The position numbers were made by a program, and so were the translations under genes. Positions 35,874 to 45,752 of a stretch of DNA of 64,000 nt are shown here, piece by piece. This stretch comes from Hydrogenophilaceae bacterium (GTDB taxonomy: Bacteria > Pseudomonadota > Alphaproteobacteria > Caulobacterales > Aquidulcibacteraceae): contig JACAEE010000034.1 of assembly GCA_013389015.1 (NCBI GenBank), positions 19,170 through 83,169 on the forward strand, read 5' to 3'. The notes under the pieces are model-generated. The model saw only the letters and a program-made list of their open reading frames with translations. It ran no database searches and was not told the origin of the DNA. Each line of letters begins with the position of its first letter. Position 1 is the stretch's first letter.

Positions 35874-37178
35874 ATGCGCGTCACCATGATCGGCGCCGGC
35901 TATGTCGGCCTCGTCTCCGGCGCCTGCTTCGCCGATTTCGGCCACACGGTCACCTGCGTCGACAAGGCGCCGGAGAAAATCGAAAAGCTCAAGAACGGGA
36001 TCATGCCGATCTACGAGCCGGGCCTCGACGATCTGGTGAAGGAGAACGTCGACGCCGGACGTCTCTTCTTCACCACCGAAGCCAAAGACGCCGTCGCCAA
36101 TTCCGACGTCGTGTTCATCGCCGTCGGCACGCCCTCGCGCCGCGGCGACGGCCATGCGGATCTCTCCTATGTCTACGCCGCCGCCGAAGAGATCGCCGAT
36201 CTGATGAGCGGCTACACCATCGTCGTCACCAAATCGACGGTCCCGGTCGGCACCGGCGATGAAGTCGAGGCCATCATCAGGAAGCGCCGCCCGGACGCCG
36301 ATTTCACTGTCGTCTCCAATCCCGAGTTCCTCCGCGAAGGCGCAGCCATCGGCGACTTCAAGCGCCCCGACCGCGTCGTCGTCGGCACCGATGAGGAGCG
36401 CGCGCGCGCCAAGATGCGCGAACTCTATCGACCGCTCTTTCTCAATGAAACGCCGATCCTGTTCACCGGCCGGCGCACGAGCGAACTCATCAAGTACGCC
36501 GCCAACGCCTTCCTGGCGATGAAAATCACCTTCATCAACGAGGTCGCCGACCTTTGCGAACGTGTGGGCGCGGACGTGCAGGAAGTCGCCCGCGGCATCG
36601 GCCTCGACAACCGCATCGGGCGCAAATTCCTCAACGCCGGCCCCGGCTATGGCGGCTCCTGCTTCCCGAAAGACACGCTCGCGCTCGTGCGCACCGCGCA
36701 GGAATACAAGGCGCCCGTGCGCCTGATCGAAACGACCGTCGAGATCAACGACGCGCGCAAGCGCGCCATGGCGAGCAAGATCATCGCCGCCATGGGCGGG
36801 AGCGTCGCCGGCAAGGCGATCGCGATCCTGGGCGTGACCTTCAAGCCCGAGACCGACGACATGCGCGACGCGCCCTCGCTCGACATCATCCCGGCGCTGC
36901 AGGCCGCCGGCGCCCAGGTGCGCGTGTTCGATCCCGAAGGCATGGAAGAAGCCAAGCACCTGCTCCCGGGCGTCGAGTTCCGCGAGGGCGCGTATCAATG
37001 CGTCGCCGGCGCCGACGCGGTCGTGATCATCACCGAATGGGACGAGTTCCGCGCGCTTGATCTGGCGCGCGTCAAGGCGGCGGTGAAAACCCCGACGCTG
37101 ATCGACCTGCGCAACATCTACACCCCGGCCGAAGTGAAGGCCCACGGCTTCACCTACGTTTCAATCGGCCGGCCCTAG
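35874..37178 (+). CDS. ugd: UDP-glucose 6-dehydrogenase
   Basis: A 434-residue NAD-dependent enzyme that oxidises UDP-glucose twice to UDP-glucuronate. The Rossmann loop is GAGYVGLVSGACF; YEPGLDDLV, VGTPS, STVPVGTG and SNPEFLREG follow. The catalytic Cys263 is in YGGSCFPKDTLAL. The C-terminal domain has LGVTFKPETDDMRDAPSL. AGGAGAT precedes the ATG and the hexomutase is 3 bp upstream, so the two are one operon. UDP-glucuronate could go to capsule, LPS or, via the downstream Gfo/Idh and DegT enzymes, to modified uronic acids. Confidence 0.96.
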   Translation: MRVTMIGAGYVGLVSGACFADFGHTVTCVDKAPEKIEKLKNGIMPIYEPGLDDLVKENVDAGRLFFTTEAKDAVANSDVVFIAVGTPSRRGDGHADLSYVYAAAEEIADLMSGYTIVVTKSTVPVGTGDEVEAIIRKRRPDADFTVVSNPEFLREGAAIGDFKRPDRVVVGTDEERARAKMRELYRPLFLNETPILFTGRRTSELIKYAANAFLAMKITFINEVADLCERVGADVQEVARGIGLDNRIGRKFLNAGPGYGGSCFPKDTLALVRTAQEYKAPVRLIETTVEINDARKRAMASKIIAAMGGSVAGKAIAILGVTFKPETDDMRDAPSLDIIPALQAAGAQVRVFDPEGMEEAKHLLPGVEFREGAYQCVAGADAVVIITEWDEFRALDLARVKAAVKTPTLIDLRNIYTPAEVKAHGFTYVSIGRP

Positions 37179-37268
37179 CGCCATCGTCGCGGACGGACGC
37201 CGGCGGCCCCTCCCCTCGCGCAAGAGAGAGGGAATGATCGTGCCTGCCGCTGCAGCGGATCGACGGAC

Positions 37269-37287
37269 GTTCCCAAGGCGCGGGAAC
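37269..37287. promoter_or_regulatory. Perfect inverted repeat before pgi, possible operator
   Basis: GTTCCC-N7-GGGAAC lies 17 bp upstream of the pgi ATG, directly before a CTAGAA -10-like element. Place and symmetry suggest a repressor or activator site. Confidence 0.45.
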
Positions 37288-37304
37288 GGCACTAGAAGCA
37301 CGCC

Positions 37305-38867
37305 ATGAATCACCACGAACTGGCGCAGCGCCTCGCCTCCCTGTCGCTGCAAGATCTTTTCGCTCGCGATCCAAACCGCGCGGCGGCGTTCACGTTCGCC
37401 GCGCCGCATCTCACGCTCGACGTCTCGCGCCAGCGCATCGACGCCGACGCGCTCGCCGCGCTCGCGCAGCTGGCGGACGCCATGGACGTGGCCGGCTGGC
37501 GCGACCGGATGGCCGCCGGCGCGGTCGTCAACACAACCGAGGTCCGCGCGGCGCGCCACACCGCGCTGCGCGCCGCCGACGCCCCGCCGGAAGTGCGCGA
37601 AACCCGCGCCCGCATGCGCGCGCTTGCCGCGCGGATCGCACGCGGCGATCTCAAAGGCGCGGGCGGCGCGCCGATCTCCAACGTGCTGCACATCGGCATC
37701 GGCGGCTCCGATCTCGGCCCGCGCCTCGTCTATGACGCGCTCAAGGATCACCGCGGCGCCGGCCTCACGCTGCGCTTCGCCGCCAACATCGACGGCGCCG
37801 ATTTCGCCGACGCCGTCGAGGGACTCGAGCCTGACCGTACGCTCGTGATCGTCGTCTCCAAGACATTCACGACGCTCGAGACGCTGTTCAACGCCGGCCT
37901 CGCGCGCGACTGGTTGGGCGGGCAAGGACGGATCGCGGCAGTCACCGCCGCGCCCGCGCGCGCGAGCGCCTGGGGCGTCGGCGAGGATCTCATCTTTCCG
38001 TTCTGGGACTGGGTCGGGGGGCGCTATTCGCTGTGGAGCGCCGTCGGCCTCTCCTGCGAGATTGCGTTTTCCCGCAGCGCCGGGACCCAGCCTGAACGCA
38101 CCACCTTCGACCGCTTCCTCGCCGGCGCCGCGGCGATGGACGCGCACTTCTGCGACGCGCCGTTTGAACGCAACGCGCCGCTTCTCAGCGCGGCCGTCCA
38201 GCACTGGAACCGCGCCGCGTTGGGGCGTGCGAGCTACGCGATCGTTCCCTACGCGCATCGGCTGCAGTTGCTGCCGAGCTATCTCCAGCAGCTCGAAATG
38301 GAATCGAACGGCAAGCGGGTGACGCGCGACGGCGCGGCGCTGACCACGCCGGCAAGCGTCGTCACCTGGGGCGCAGCGGGCGCCAATGCGCAGCACTCCT
38401 TCTTCCAGATGCTGCATCAGGGGACGGAGCAGATTCCGGTCGAGTTCGTGCTGGTGAAGGACGCCGGCGGCGCGGGGCGCACGCCGCTGCTCGCCAATGC
38501 GCTGGCGCAGGCGCAGGCGCTGATGCACGGCAAGTCCGAGGATCAGGCGCGCGCCGACATGATCGCCAAGGGCGTGAGCGAAGCCGAGGCCGCCCGCTTC
38601 GCGCCGCACCGCACTTTCCCCGGAAACCGCGCCTCCACGATACTTGCGCTCGACGACCTCTCCCCAGAAAGCCTCGGCGCGCTGCTTGCGTTCTACGAGC
38701 ACCGGACTGTCGCCCAGGCCTTCCTCGCGGGAATCAATCCGTTCGATCAGTACGGGGTCGAGCTCGGCAAGGAGATGGCGGGCGCGCTGCAGCCCGCCCT
38801 GGCCGGCGAAGCGCCGCCCCCGGACGATCCCGCCACCGCCGCCTGGATCGCGCGCCTGCGGCGCTAG
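37305..38867 (+). CDS. pgi: Glucose-6-phosphate isomerase
   Basis: A 520-residue PGI joining glucose 6-phosphate and fructose 6-phosphate. Sugar-phosphate motifs: ISNVLHIGIGGSDLGP, VVSKTFTTLET, the PGI signature around FPFWDWVGGRYSLWSAVGL, GTEQIPVEF (catalytic Glu) and a C-terminal signature GKSEDQARA to GNRASTI with the His in APHRTFPG. Final Lys region is GVELGKEMA. The enzyme connects the mutase above with glmS, which uses fructose 6-phosphate. Its stop overlaps the convergent phoD stop. Confidence 0.96.
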   Translation: MNHHELAQRLASLSLQDLFARDPNRAAAFTFAAPHLTLDVSRQRIDADALAALAQLADAMDVAGWRDRMAAGAVVNTTEVRAARHTALRAADAPPEVRETRARMRALAARIARGDLKGAGGAPISNVLHIGIGGSDLGPRLVYDALKDHRGAGLTLRFAANIDGADFADAVEGLEPDRTLVIVVSKTFTTLETLFNAGLARDWLGGQGRIAAVTAAPARASAWGVGEDLIFPFWDWVGGRYSLWSAVGLSCEIAFSRSAGTQPERTTFDRFLAGAAAMDAHFCDAPFERNAPLLSAAVQHWNRAALGRASYAIVPYAHRLQLLPSYLQQLEMESNGKRVTRDGAALTTPASVVTWGAAGANAQHSFFQMLHQGTEQIPVEFVLVKDAGGAGRTPLLANALAQAQALMHGKSEDQARADMIAKGVSEAEAARFAPHRTFPGNRASTILALDDLSPESLGALLAFYEHRTVAQAFLAGINPFDQYGVELGKEMAGALQPALAGEAPPPDDPATAAWIARLRR

Positions 38868-40540
38868 AACAGGAAGCGCTCGAACAGTGACAAGCCTCTT
38901 GGTCCCTTCATACGCAGGCGTCCGTCCTGCTTCACCAGCCGAAATGAGGCCTCGCGGAACACGCGGTAGCGCCGTTGCATGATCGTGTCGACGGCGACGA
39001 ACGTGGCGCGGCCCGCTTCGCGTCCAAGCGTGAGATCGAGATAGCCGTGCGAGCGGCCAGAGACGTAGCGCACCGCCGGGTTCTCGCGGTTGACGAGCAA
39101 GCCAAGCGATGTGGCGCGCGATCCGGCCATCTCCTCCGACAACGGCGAGGGCGACGTGACCGACGCGGCGCCCAGTTCCACGCCGATCGGCGCGCCATCG
39201 GCGCATGTCAAATCGTTGGCCCACCAGGTGTGGGTGTCGCCGGTGAGCACCAATAGATCCCCAACACCGGCCGCGCGCGCGGCCGCGTAGAGCCGCTCGC
39301 GCTCGGCCGGATAGCCGTCCCAGGAATCGAGGCTGAGCGGCAGCCCGAACCGGGACGCGCGCAAGAACCCTTCGGCTTCGCTCCACCGTTCGCGCAGCGC
39401 CGCCTCCGTTTCCGGCGTGAGATAGGGCGCGACGTCCGGCGTCTTCACCTGCGCCATCAGCGTCTGGTTGGCGATCAGCATCCACGGCCGCCGCGTTCCT
39501 TCCAGGACGCCGCGAACATGCGTGAGCTGCTCGGCGCCAAGCATCCCGCGCTGGTCCGCCCCGACCACGTCGCGCAGGAACGCGACGGCGTCGGCCTGCG
39601 TCGCCAGGGCCGCGAGGTCGTTAAAGCTGATCGCGCGATCGCGCGCATGGAGGCGCGTCTCCAGCACGACGAGCGTCGCCAAATCTCCGTAGGCTGCATG
39701 GGCGAACCGCGCCGCGCCCGCGAACGGACGCACCGGCATCCATTCCTCATAGGCCTGCAGCGCGGCCGCGCGCCGCGCCCCCCAGGCGCCCTCTTCCGGC
39801 TGGTGGTTTTCGCCGCCTTCCGCCCAGGAATCGTTGGCGGCTTCGTGATCGTCCCAGATCGCGATCACCGGATGCGCGGCATGCATCGCCTGCAAGGACG
39901 CATCGCGCTTGTATTGCGCATGCCGCGCGCGGTAGTCCGCCAGCGTCACCGTTTCGTGCGCGGGCTCGTGGGCGCGGTCCGGCAGCTCGGCGGCGCCGTC
40001 ATAGCCGCCCGGCCCGTATTCGTAGATGTAATCGCCGAGATGCAGCACCGCATCGAACGCGCCGCGGGCGATATGGTCATAGACGTTGAAATAGCCGAGC
40101 GCGTGGTTGGCGCAGGAGACGACGGCGAACCGGAGGCTCTCCACTGCGCCCATCGGCAATGTCCGTGTCCGGCCGATCGGCGAGACCGCGCCCGCGGCGC
40201 GGAAGCGGTAGAAATAGTCCTGCCCTGGAAGAAGCCCCGCCGCCTCGGCCTTCACCGTCCAGTCCCGCGCCGCCGTCGCGCGCGCCGCCCCCGCCTGCAC
40301 GATCGAAACGAAACCCTCGTCCGTTGCGACCTCCCAGACGACGTCGAGGCCTTCATCGCCCCGCGGGCTCGCGCGCGTCCACAGGATGACGCTGTCGACG
40401 GCCGGATCGCCGCTCGCCACCCCATGCGCGAACACCGAGTTTCCCATCGGCCGCGCCGCCTCGTACAGCGCCGAGCGCCCGAGGCTGGCGCAAGCGCCCG
40501 CCGAAAGCGCGGGCGCCGCCAGGACAAAACGCCGTGTCAC
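38864..40540 (-). CDS. phoD: PhoD-like alkaline phosphatase/phosphodiesterase, Tat-exported
   Basis: A 558-residue PhoD family enzyme that frees phosphate from monoesters or diesters outside the cytoplasm, with Fe/Ca. The N-terminus TRRFVLAAPALSAGACAS is a short Tat signal. An Ig-like N-domain (about 30-130) is followed by the metallophosphatase core: VSCANH, HLGDYIYEYG, IWDDHEAANDSWAEG, LIANQTLMAQ and TGDTHTWWANDL. GTG 40540 is preferred over ATG 40570 because it puts the twin Arg at residues 3-4 and has GAGG five bases upstream. The outer-membrane-type gene lies upstream on the same strand. Confidence 0.92.
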   Translation of the reverse strand: MTRRFVLAAPALSAGACASLGRSALYEAARPMGNSVFAHGVASGDPAVDSVILWTRASPRGDEGLDVVWEVATDEGFVSIVQAGAARATAARDWTVKAEAAGLLPGQDYFYRFRAAGAVSPIGRTRTLPMGAVESLRFAVVSCANHALGYFNVYDHIARGAFDAVLHLGDYIYEYGPGGYDGAAELPDRAHEPAHETVTLADYRARHAQYKRDASLQAMHAAHPVIAIWDDHEAANDSWAEGGENHQPEEGAWGARRAAALQAYEEWMPVRPFAGAARFAHAAYGDLATLVVLETRLHARDRAISFNDLAALATQADAVAFLRDVVGADQRGMLGAEQLTHVRGVLEGTRRPWMLIANQTLMAQVKTPDVAPYLTPETEAALRERWSEAEGFLRASRFGLPLSLDSWDGYPAERERLYAAARAAGVGDLLVLTGDTHTWWANDLTCADGAPIGVELGAASVTSPSPLSEEMAGSRATSLGLLVNRENPAVRYVSGRSHGYLDLTLGREAGRATFVAVDTIMQRRYRVFREASFRLVKQDGRLRMKGPRGLSLFERFLF

Positions 40541-40600
40541 GCCCACCTCAGCCTCGCTCCTTTCGAGCATGGCGCCGCGCCGGCGGTCGCCAACGCGCCT

Positions 40601-41296
40601 TCAGCGCGCGTAGCCCAGCGTGAGGCGAAGCTGGCCGTCGGCCTCGGCTGCGCCCATGCCCGCAAGATATGCCGCGGTAAGCCGCACGGCGCCGGCGGAA
40701 AGCTCGATGCGCGGCCCCCAGTAGCGCGCGCCGACGTCGACGTCGTCGAAACCTTCCACGCCGAGAGCGACCGCATCAGACGTCCGCCACATGAAACGCG
40801 CGGCGTAGCTATGCGACCACTCATCGGAAGCGCCGCCGCCGACCTCCCGCTCCGCGATGAGATTGAGCCGCGAGGTGAGATCGCCGGCCTGGCGTTCCGC
40901 CAGCAGCTTGAGCGTCACCAGCCCCGGCGCGTCATGCAGATCGTAGCGATACTGCACCTGCCCGCCCAAGCGCACGGGCCATGCGCGTGTGGCCGTGAAA
41001 TCGAACACGTTGGAGACGCCGAGCGAGCGCAGTTCGGCCGCCTCGCCCGGCGCCTGCCCGCCGCGCGCGATCAGCGAGAACCGCCACCAATCATTGACGC
41101 CGTAATTGACATGCGCGCGATGCGCCCAGCTCCCGTCGCGCGCGTCTCCGCCGAAATAGGCGGTGCGCGCCTCGAACTCTAGGGCGCCGGCGGCGACGCC
41201 CGGCCCAGTGACGCTAGACGTCCCTCCCGGCTCCGCATTCGCAGGCGAAACGGACGCCGCCATCAGCGCCGTCAGGGCGCAGAACCTTGACCTCAC
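40601..41296 (-). CDS. Predicted outer-membrane or periplasmic protein
   Basis: A 231-residue exported protein. The N-terminus [19 protein letters not shown] is a Sec signal. The mature part consists of alternating beta strands with Tyr/Trp/Arg (for example [24 protein letters not shown] and [11 protein letters not shown]), typical of a small beta-barrel. The GTG start at 41296 overlaps the glmM stop (GTGA), so it is translated after glmM. No named family is recognised. glmM and phoD neighbours suggest an envelope role but nothing specific. Confidence 0.7.
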   Translation of the reverse strand: MRSRFCALTALMAASVSPANAEPGGTSSVTGPGVAAGALEFEARTAYFGGDARDGSWAHRAHVNYGVNDWWRFSLIARGGQAPGEAAELRSLGVSNVFDFTATRAWPVRLGGQVQYRYDLHDAPGLVTLKLLAERQAGDLTSRLNLIAEREVGGGASDEWSHSYAARFMWRTSDAVALGVEGFDDVDVGARYWGPRIELSAGAVRLTAAYLAGMGAAEADGQLRLTLGYAR

Positions 41297-42651
41297 GCCG
41301 CCCGCTCCGCGTCGCGCACGGCGTTGGCGATTTCGCCGACCACGTCCTGCACCAGCGCCTCGTCGTCGCCCTCGGCCATGATCCGGACCAAAGGCTCGGT
41401 GCCGCTCTTGCGCACGACGATGCGGCCTTTGGCGCCCAGCCGCTTCTCCGCGGCGCGGATGGTCTCCTGCACCTTTTCGTTCTCCAGCGGCGCCGCCCCG
41501 TTCTTGAACCGCACGTTCTCCAGAAGCTGCGGCGCCGGCTCGAACAGATGACAGACCTCGCTGACGGGCCGCTCTGCTTCGACAAGCGCGGCCAGCACCT
41601 GCAGCGCCGCGATCAGCCCGTCCCCGGTCGTGGAGAAATCCGAGAGGATGATGTGGCCGCTCTGCTCGCCGCCGACATTGTAGCCCTTGGCGCGCATCGC
41701 CTCGACGACATAGCGGTCGCCCACTTGCGTCCGCTCGAGCGTCATCCCGTTCTTCTTCAGGTAGCGCTCGAGCCCGAGATTCGACATCAGCGTCGCCACG
41801 ATCCCGGGCTTTGAAAGCGCGCCGGCCTTCTTCCAGGCGCCTGCGATCAGCGCCATCAATTGGTCGCCGTCCACGAGCTGGCCTTTTTCGTCCATGATCA
41901 GCACGCGGTCGGCGTCGCCGTCGAGCGCGACGCCGATATCGGCGCGATACTTCAGCACCGCCTCGCGCAGCGCGCGCGTGTCGGTCGAGCCGCATTCCTG
42001 GTTGATGTTGAAGCCGTTGGGCTCCACCCCGATCGGGATGACTTCGGCGCCGAGCTCATAGAGCGCCGTCGGCGCCACCTTGTAGCCCGCCCCGTTCGCC
42101 GCATCGATCACCACGCGCAGGCCCGCGAGCTTGAGCTTCTTCGGGAACGTCGCCTTCACGATCTCGACATAGCGGGCCTGGGCGTCGTCTATGCGCTGGG
42201 CGCGCCCGAGTTTCGCCGGCGCGGCGAGGCCCTTGTCCAAAGGCTCCGCCATCAGCCGCTCGATCTCGACTTCGTCGGCGTCGCTCATCTTGTAGCCGTC
42301 GGGGCCGAAGAGCTTGATGCCGTTGTCGGCGTATTTGTTGTGCGAGGCCGAGATCATGACGCCCAGATCGGCGCGCAGCGAGCGCGTCATCATCGCCACC
42401 GCCGGCGTCGGCAGCGGCCCGAACAGGCGCACGTCCATCCCCACCGCGGTGAAGCCCGCCACCAGCGCCGGCTCGATCATGTAGCCGGAGAGCCGCGTGT
42501 CCTTGCCGATCACGACGAGGTGGCGCCGCTCGTCCTTGCTCATGAAGCGCTTGCCGGCGGCGAGCCCGACGCGAAGCGCGATCTCCGGCGTCATCGGGTG
42601 CGCGTTGGCGGTGCCCCGGATCCCGTCGGTCCCGAAAAAGGCGCGCTGCAT
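41293..42651 (-). CDS. glmM: Phosphoglucosamine mutase
   Basis: A 452-residue GlmM, turning glucosamine 6-phosphate into glucosamine 1-phosphate for UDP-GlcNAc, peptidoglycan and LPS. The N-terminus [12 protein letters not shown] is diagnostic. The phosphoserine is Ser103 in [14 protein letters not shown]; metal loop ALDGDADRV; sugar loop [10 protein letters not shown]-terminal phosphate loop [13 protein letters not shown]. The gene is divergent from glmS, which makes its substrate. In many bacteria glmM follows folP or ftsH; here it heads a unit with the exported protein gene. Confidence 0.97.
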   Translation of the reverse strand: MQRAFFGTDGIRGTANAHPMTPEIALRVGLAAGKRFMSKDERRHLVVIGKDTRLSGYMIEPALVAGFTAVGMDVRLFGPLPTPAVAMMTRSLRADLGVMISASHNKYADNGIKLFGPDGYKMSDADEVEIERLMAEPLDKGLAAPAKLGRAQRIDDAQARYVEIVKATFPKKLKLAGLRVVIDAANGAGYKVAPTALYELGAEVIPIGVEPNGFNINQECGSTDTRALREAVLKYRADIGVALDGDADRVLIMDEKGQLVDGDQLMALIAGAWKKAGALSKPGIVATLMSNLGLERYLKKNGMTLERTQVGDRYVVEAMRAKGYNVGGEQSGHIILSDFSTTGDGLIAALQVLAALVEAERPVSEVCHLFEPAPQLLENVRFKNGAAPLENEKVQETIRAAEKRLGAKGRIVVRKSGTEPLVRIMAEGDDEALVQDVVGEIANAVRDAERAA

Positions 42652-42918
42652 GTTGAAAGTTCCCCCTGGATTTCGCCTTGAATCCGGCTGCGGTCCCGCC
42701 GGCGCCGGCGATCGGTTAGAGTCTGAAAAATCAAGTGAGGTGCGTTTCCCGTGCGCTTAGAGCATAGACCGTTCCATCCAGGAAGGGCCCCGGCCCTTTC
42801 CGCGCAGCGGGTGATCAGGGCCGAAGAAAGCAATGTCCGCGCCGGATCGAGCCGGCGCGCGGCTTGCATTGTTAACGTCCTGGCCGCGGCGAGCGCGGAC
42901 TTTGAGGGGTGAGCGACC

Positions 42919-44745
42919 ATGTGCGGCATCATCGGCGTCTTGGGCGAGGAACCGGCCGCCCCGCGGCTTGTTGAGGCGCTGAAGCGCGTCGAGTATCGCG
43001 GCTACGATTCCGCCGGCGTCGCCGTGCTCGAGAACGGCAAGATCAGTCGCCGCCGCGCCGCCGGCAAGATCGCGGCGCTCATCGCCGAGCTGGAGAAATC
43101 CCCCCTCCGAGGCCGCTCCGGCATCGGCCACACCCGCTGGGCGACGCACGGCGCGCCCACCACTTCCAACGCCCACCCCCACGCCGCCGGGGGCGTCGCC
43201 ATCGTCCACAACGGCATCATCGAGAACTTCCGAACCCTGCGCGAAGGCCTGCAGGCCAAAGGCTATGTGTTCGAATCCGAGACGGATTCAGAAGTCATCG
43301 CCCACCTGATCGCGGACTACCGCAAGGGCGGGCTCGATCCCCGCGCCGCCGTCGCCGCCGCGGTCGAGCGCCTGGAAGGCGCCTTCGCCATCGCCTGCCT
43401 GTTCGAGGGCGAGGACGATATCCTGGTCGGCGCCCGCAAGGGCTCGCCCCTGGTCGTCGGTCTCGGGGAAGGCGAGAACTTCCTCGGCTCCGACGCGCTC
43501 GCCGTGGCCCCCTTCACCCAGACCGTGATCTATCTCGAGGAAGGCGATCTCGCCGCCATCACCCGCACCTCTTACGCCATCTATGACGTGAACGGGCGCC
43601 CCGTAGAGCGGCCGGTGAAAACCTTCTCAGGCGGCGCGGCCGCGGTGGAGAAGGGCAATCACCGCCACTTCATGCAGAAGGAAATCTACGAACAGCCGGA
43701 AACCACGGGACGCACCATCGCGCGCTATATCAACGCCTTCGATGAGCGCGTCGAACTGCCCGACCTCGACGGCGTCGATCTCGCCGGCGCCGAGAGCGTC
43801 GTGATGGTCGCCTGCGGCACCGCCCATTACGCCACCCGCGTCGGCGAATATTGGATGGAGCAGATCGCCGGCGTCGCCGTGGAGACCGACATCGCCAGCG
43901 AATTCCGCTATCGCAAGCCCGTGCTCCCGAAGCGCGGCTTCGCCGCGTTTGTCTCCCAGTCCGGCGAAACCGCCGACACGCTGGCCGCGCTTCGCTACTG
44001 CAAGGAGAACGGCCTCAAGACGCTCGCCGTCGTCAACGTGCCGGAGAGCTCGATCTGGCGCGAAGCTGACGCGGTCATGCCCACCCTCGCCGGCCCGGAG
44101 ATCGGCGTCGCCTCCACCAAGGCCTTCACCGCCCAGCTTTCCGCGCTCGCCGCGCTCGCGATCGCCGCCGGCCGCGCCAACGGCAATCTCTCTTCGCAAG
44201 AAGAGAAGCGCTTCGTCCGCGTGCTGATGGAGACGCCGCGCCTGATTTCGGAAGCACTCGCCGCCGAACCGGACATCGTCAAGATCGCCCACGAGATCCA
44301 GCATGCCCGCGACGTGCTCTTCCTCGGCCGCGGGCCGCACTACCCGATGGCGCTCGAAGGCGCCCTGAAGCTCAAGGAAATCTCCTACATCCACGCCGAA
44401 GGCTACGCCGCGGGGGAACTGAAGCACGGCCCCATCGCGCTCATCGAGGAAGGCGCCCCTGTCGTCGTCGCCGCGCCCCACGACGCGGTCTTCGACAAGA
44501 CCCTCTCCAACATGCAGGAGGTCGCCGCCCGCGGCGGCAAGCTGATCCTCATTTCCGACGCGGCCGGCGCGAAGGCTGCGGGCGACGTCGCCGCCCACAC
44601 GATCCTGATGCCCGCCTGCGACGATTTCGTCGCGCCCATCGTGATGAGTGCGGCGGTCCAGCTTTTGGCGTATCACACGGCCGTCGAGAAGGGCACGGAC
44701 GTCGACCAGCCGCGCAATCTCGCAAAATCGGTGACTGTGGAATGA
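42919..44745 (+). CDS. glmS: Glutamine-fructose-6-phosphate aminotransferase
   Basis: A 608-residue GlmS, which makes glucosamine 6-phosphate from fructose 6-phosphate and glutamine. The nucleophile is the N-terminal Cys2 (MCGIIGVLG) of the class II amidotransferase domain (1-220), with GHTRWATHG and NGIIENF. Two SIS isomerase domains follow, with VACGTAHYA, VSQSGETADTLAALR and the ending DQPRNLAKSVTVE. The 267-bp divergent region with glmM is A+T-richer, with a GGAAGGGCC-type palindrome near 42780; no glmS ribozyme is seen. The stop overlaps the next gene's ATG. Confidence 0.97.
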   Translation: MCGIIGVLGEEPAAPRLVEALKRVEYRGYDSAGVAVLENGKISRRRAAGKIAALIAELEKSPLRGRSGIGHTRWATHGAPTTSNAHPHAAGGVAIVHNGIIENFRTLREGLQAKGYVFESETDSEVIAHLIADYRKGGLDPRAAVAAAVERLEGAFAIACLFEGEDDILVGARKGSPLVVGLGEGENFLGSDALAVAPFTQTVIYLEEGDLAAITRTSYAIYDVNGRPVERPVKTFSGGAAAVEKGNHRHFMQKEIYEQPETTGRTIARYINAFDERVELPDLDGVDLAGAESVVMVACGTAHYATRVGEYWMEQIAGVAVETDIASEFRYRKPVLPKRGFAAFVSQSGETADTLAALRYCKENGLKTLAVVNVPESSIWREADAVMPTLAGPEIGVASTKAFTAQLSALAALAIAAGRANGNLSSQEEKRFVRVLMETPRLISEALAAEPDIVKIAHEIQHARDVLFLGRGPHYPMALEGALKLKEISYIHAEGYAAGELKHGPIALIEEGAPVVVAAPHDAVFDKTLSNMQEVAARGGKLILISDAAGAKAAGDVAAHTILMPACDDFVAPIVMSAAVQLLAYHTAVEKGTDVDQPRNLAKSVTVE

Positions 44746-45665
44746 GAGACTTGAGAGCAGGCGTGATCGGCGCGGGCGCCTTCGGCCGCCATCACGCGCG
44801 CAAATACGCCGAGGATCCGCGGGTAACCCTAATCGGCGCCTATGATCCGCACCCGGAGCGGATGGAGCTGCTCGCCGAGACCCACCATACCCAGGGCTTC
44901 GATCATCCCGAAGATCTGATCGCCGCCGTCGACGTCGTCACGGTCGCAAGCCCGCCGCAGACCCACGCCGAGATGGCGCGCCTGGCGCTCGACGCCGGCA
45001 AGCACGTGCTGATCGAAAAGCCCCTCGCCGTCGATCCCGCCGACGGCGCCGACCTTGTGGCGCGGGCAGAGCGGCAAGGCGTCGTGCTTGGCGTCGGCCA
45101 CCAGGAGCGCATCATCCTCGAAGCCATCGGCCTTCTCGCCGTCCCCGAGTGCCCGATCGAGGTGCACGCCTCGCGCGCGGGCCCCTGGACCGGCCGCAGC
45201 GCCGACGTCTCCGTCACCATGGATCTGATGATCCACGATATCGACATGACCCTCGCCCTCGTCGGCGAGGCGCCGGCGGAGATTTCCGCGCACGGCCGGC
45301 GCACCCACGGCGCGCTCTGCGATCAGATCATCGCGCGCGCGCGCTTCCCCGGCGGCGCGACCGCGCGCCTCCACGCCAGCCGCGTCGCCGAAGAGCGCGC
45401 GCGTTCGATGACGCTCGTCTACCCGTCCGGCAAAGTGGTGATCGACTTCATCGCCAAGACGTTCGAAAACACCACGCCCTTCGCGCTCGATCCCGATTTC
45501 ATGCAGCGGCCTGACGCGCAGGACTCGCTCGGCGCCAATGTCCGCCGCTTCCTCGACGTCGTCCTCGGCGAGCGCCCCCGTCCGCCCGCGACCGGCGAAG
45601 ACGGCCTTGCCGCGCTCGAACTCGCCCATGCGTTTGATCTCCGCGTCGTCCGCCGGGCGGCGTAG
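44742..45665 (+). CDS. Gfo/Idh/MocA family oxidoreductase
   Basis: A 307-residue NAD(P)-dependent sugar dehydrogenase. The Rossmann motif is GAGAFGRHHARKY; EKPLAV holds the conserved catalytic Lys; MIHDIDMTLALVG matches the family's D-x-x-H-D segment. It overlaps the glmS stop by 4 bp (ATGA). With the DegT aminotransferase downstream it could form a pair like WbpB/WbpE, which oxidise and then aminate C3 of a UDP-uronic acid; Ugd in the window could supply UDP-glucuronate. This pathway link is inference. Confidence 0.87.
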   Translation: MRDLRAGVIGAGAFGRHHARKYAEDPRVTLIGAYDPHPERMELLAETHHTQGFDHPEDLIAAVDVVTVASPPQTHAEMARLALDAGKHVLIEKPLAVDPADGADLVARAERQGVVLGVGHQERIILEAIGLLAVPECPIEVHASRAGPWTGRSADVSVTMDLMIHDIDMTLALVGEAPAEISAHGRRTHGALCDQIIARARFPGGATARLHASRVAEERARSMTLVYPSGKVVIDFIAKTFENTTPFALDPDFMQRPDAQDSLGANVRRFLDVVLGERPRPPATGEDGLAALELAHAFDLRVVRRAA

Positions 45666-45670
45666 CCCGC

Positions 45671-45740
45671 GTCAATAGTCAATAGTCAGTAGTCAATAAG
45701 GCTCGCCTACTGACTACTGACTACTCACTATTGACTACTC
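45671..45740. repeat. A+T-rich heptamer satellite forming an inverted repeat
   Basis: A run of imperfect AGTCAAT/AGTCAGT heptamers (45671-45698) is followed, after about 8 bp, by the same unit in reverse complement (45707-45740). The composition is very unlike the G+C-rich surroundings. It fills the whole gap between the Gfo/Idh and DegT genes. Confidence 0.9.
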
Positions 45741-45752
45741 GTAGAGGTTCCC

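Noticed and set aside
35538..37145. Long minus-strand frame opposite ugd
   Set aside because: Low-complexity composition and complete ugd motifs on the plus strand; typical shadow in high-G+C DNA. The same holds for similar frames opposite hisN, cysNC, glmS, pheT and pheS.
42652..42918. glmS ribozyme or riboswitch between glmM and glmS
   Set aside because: No conserved glmS ribozyme core is seen, and the ribozyme is mostly a Gram-positive feature.
45671..45740. CRISPR array
   Set aside because: Repeats are only 7 bp, adjoining and inverted, with no unique spacers and no cas genes.
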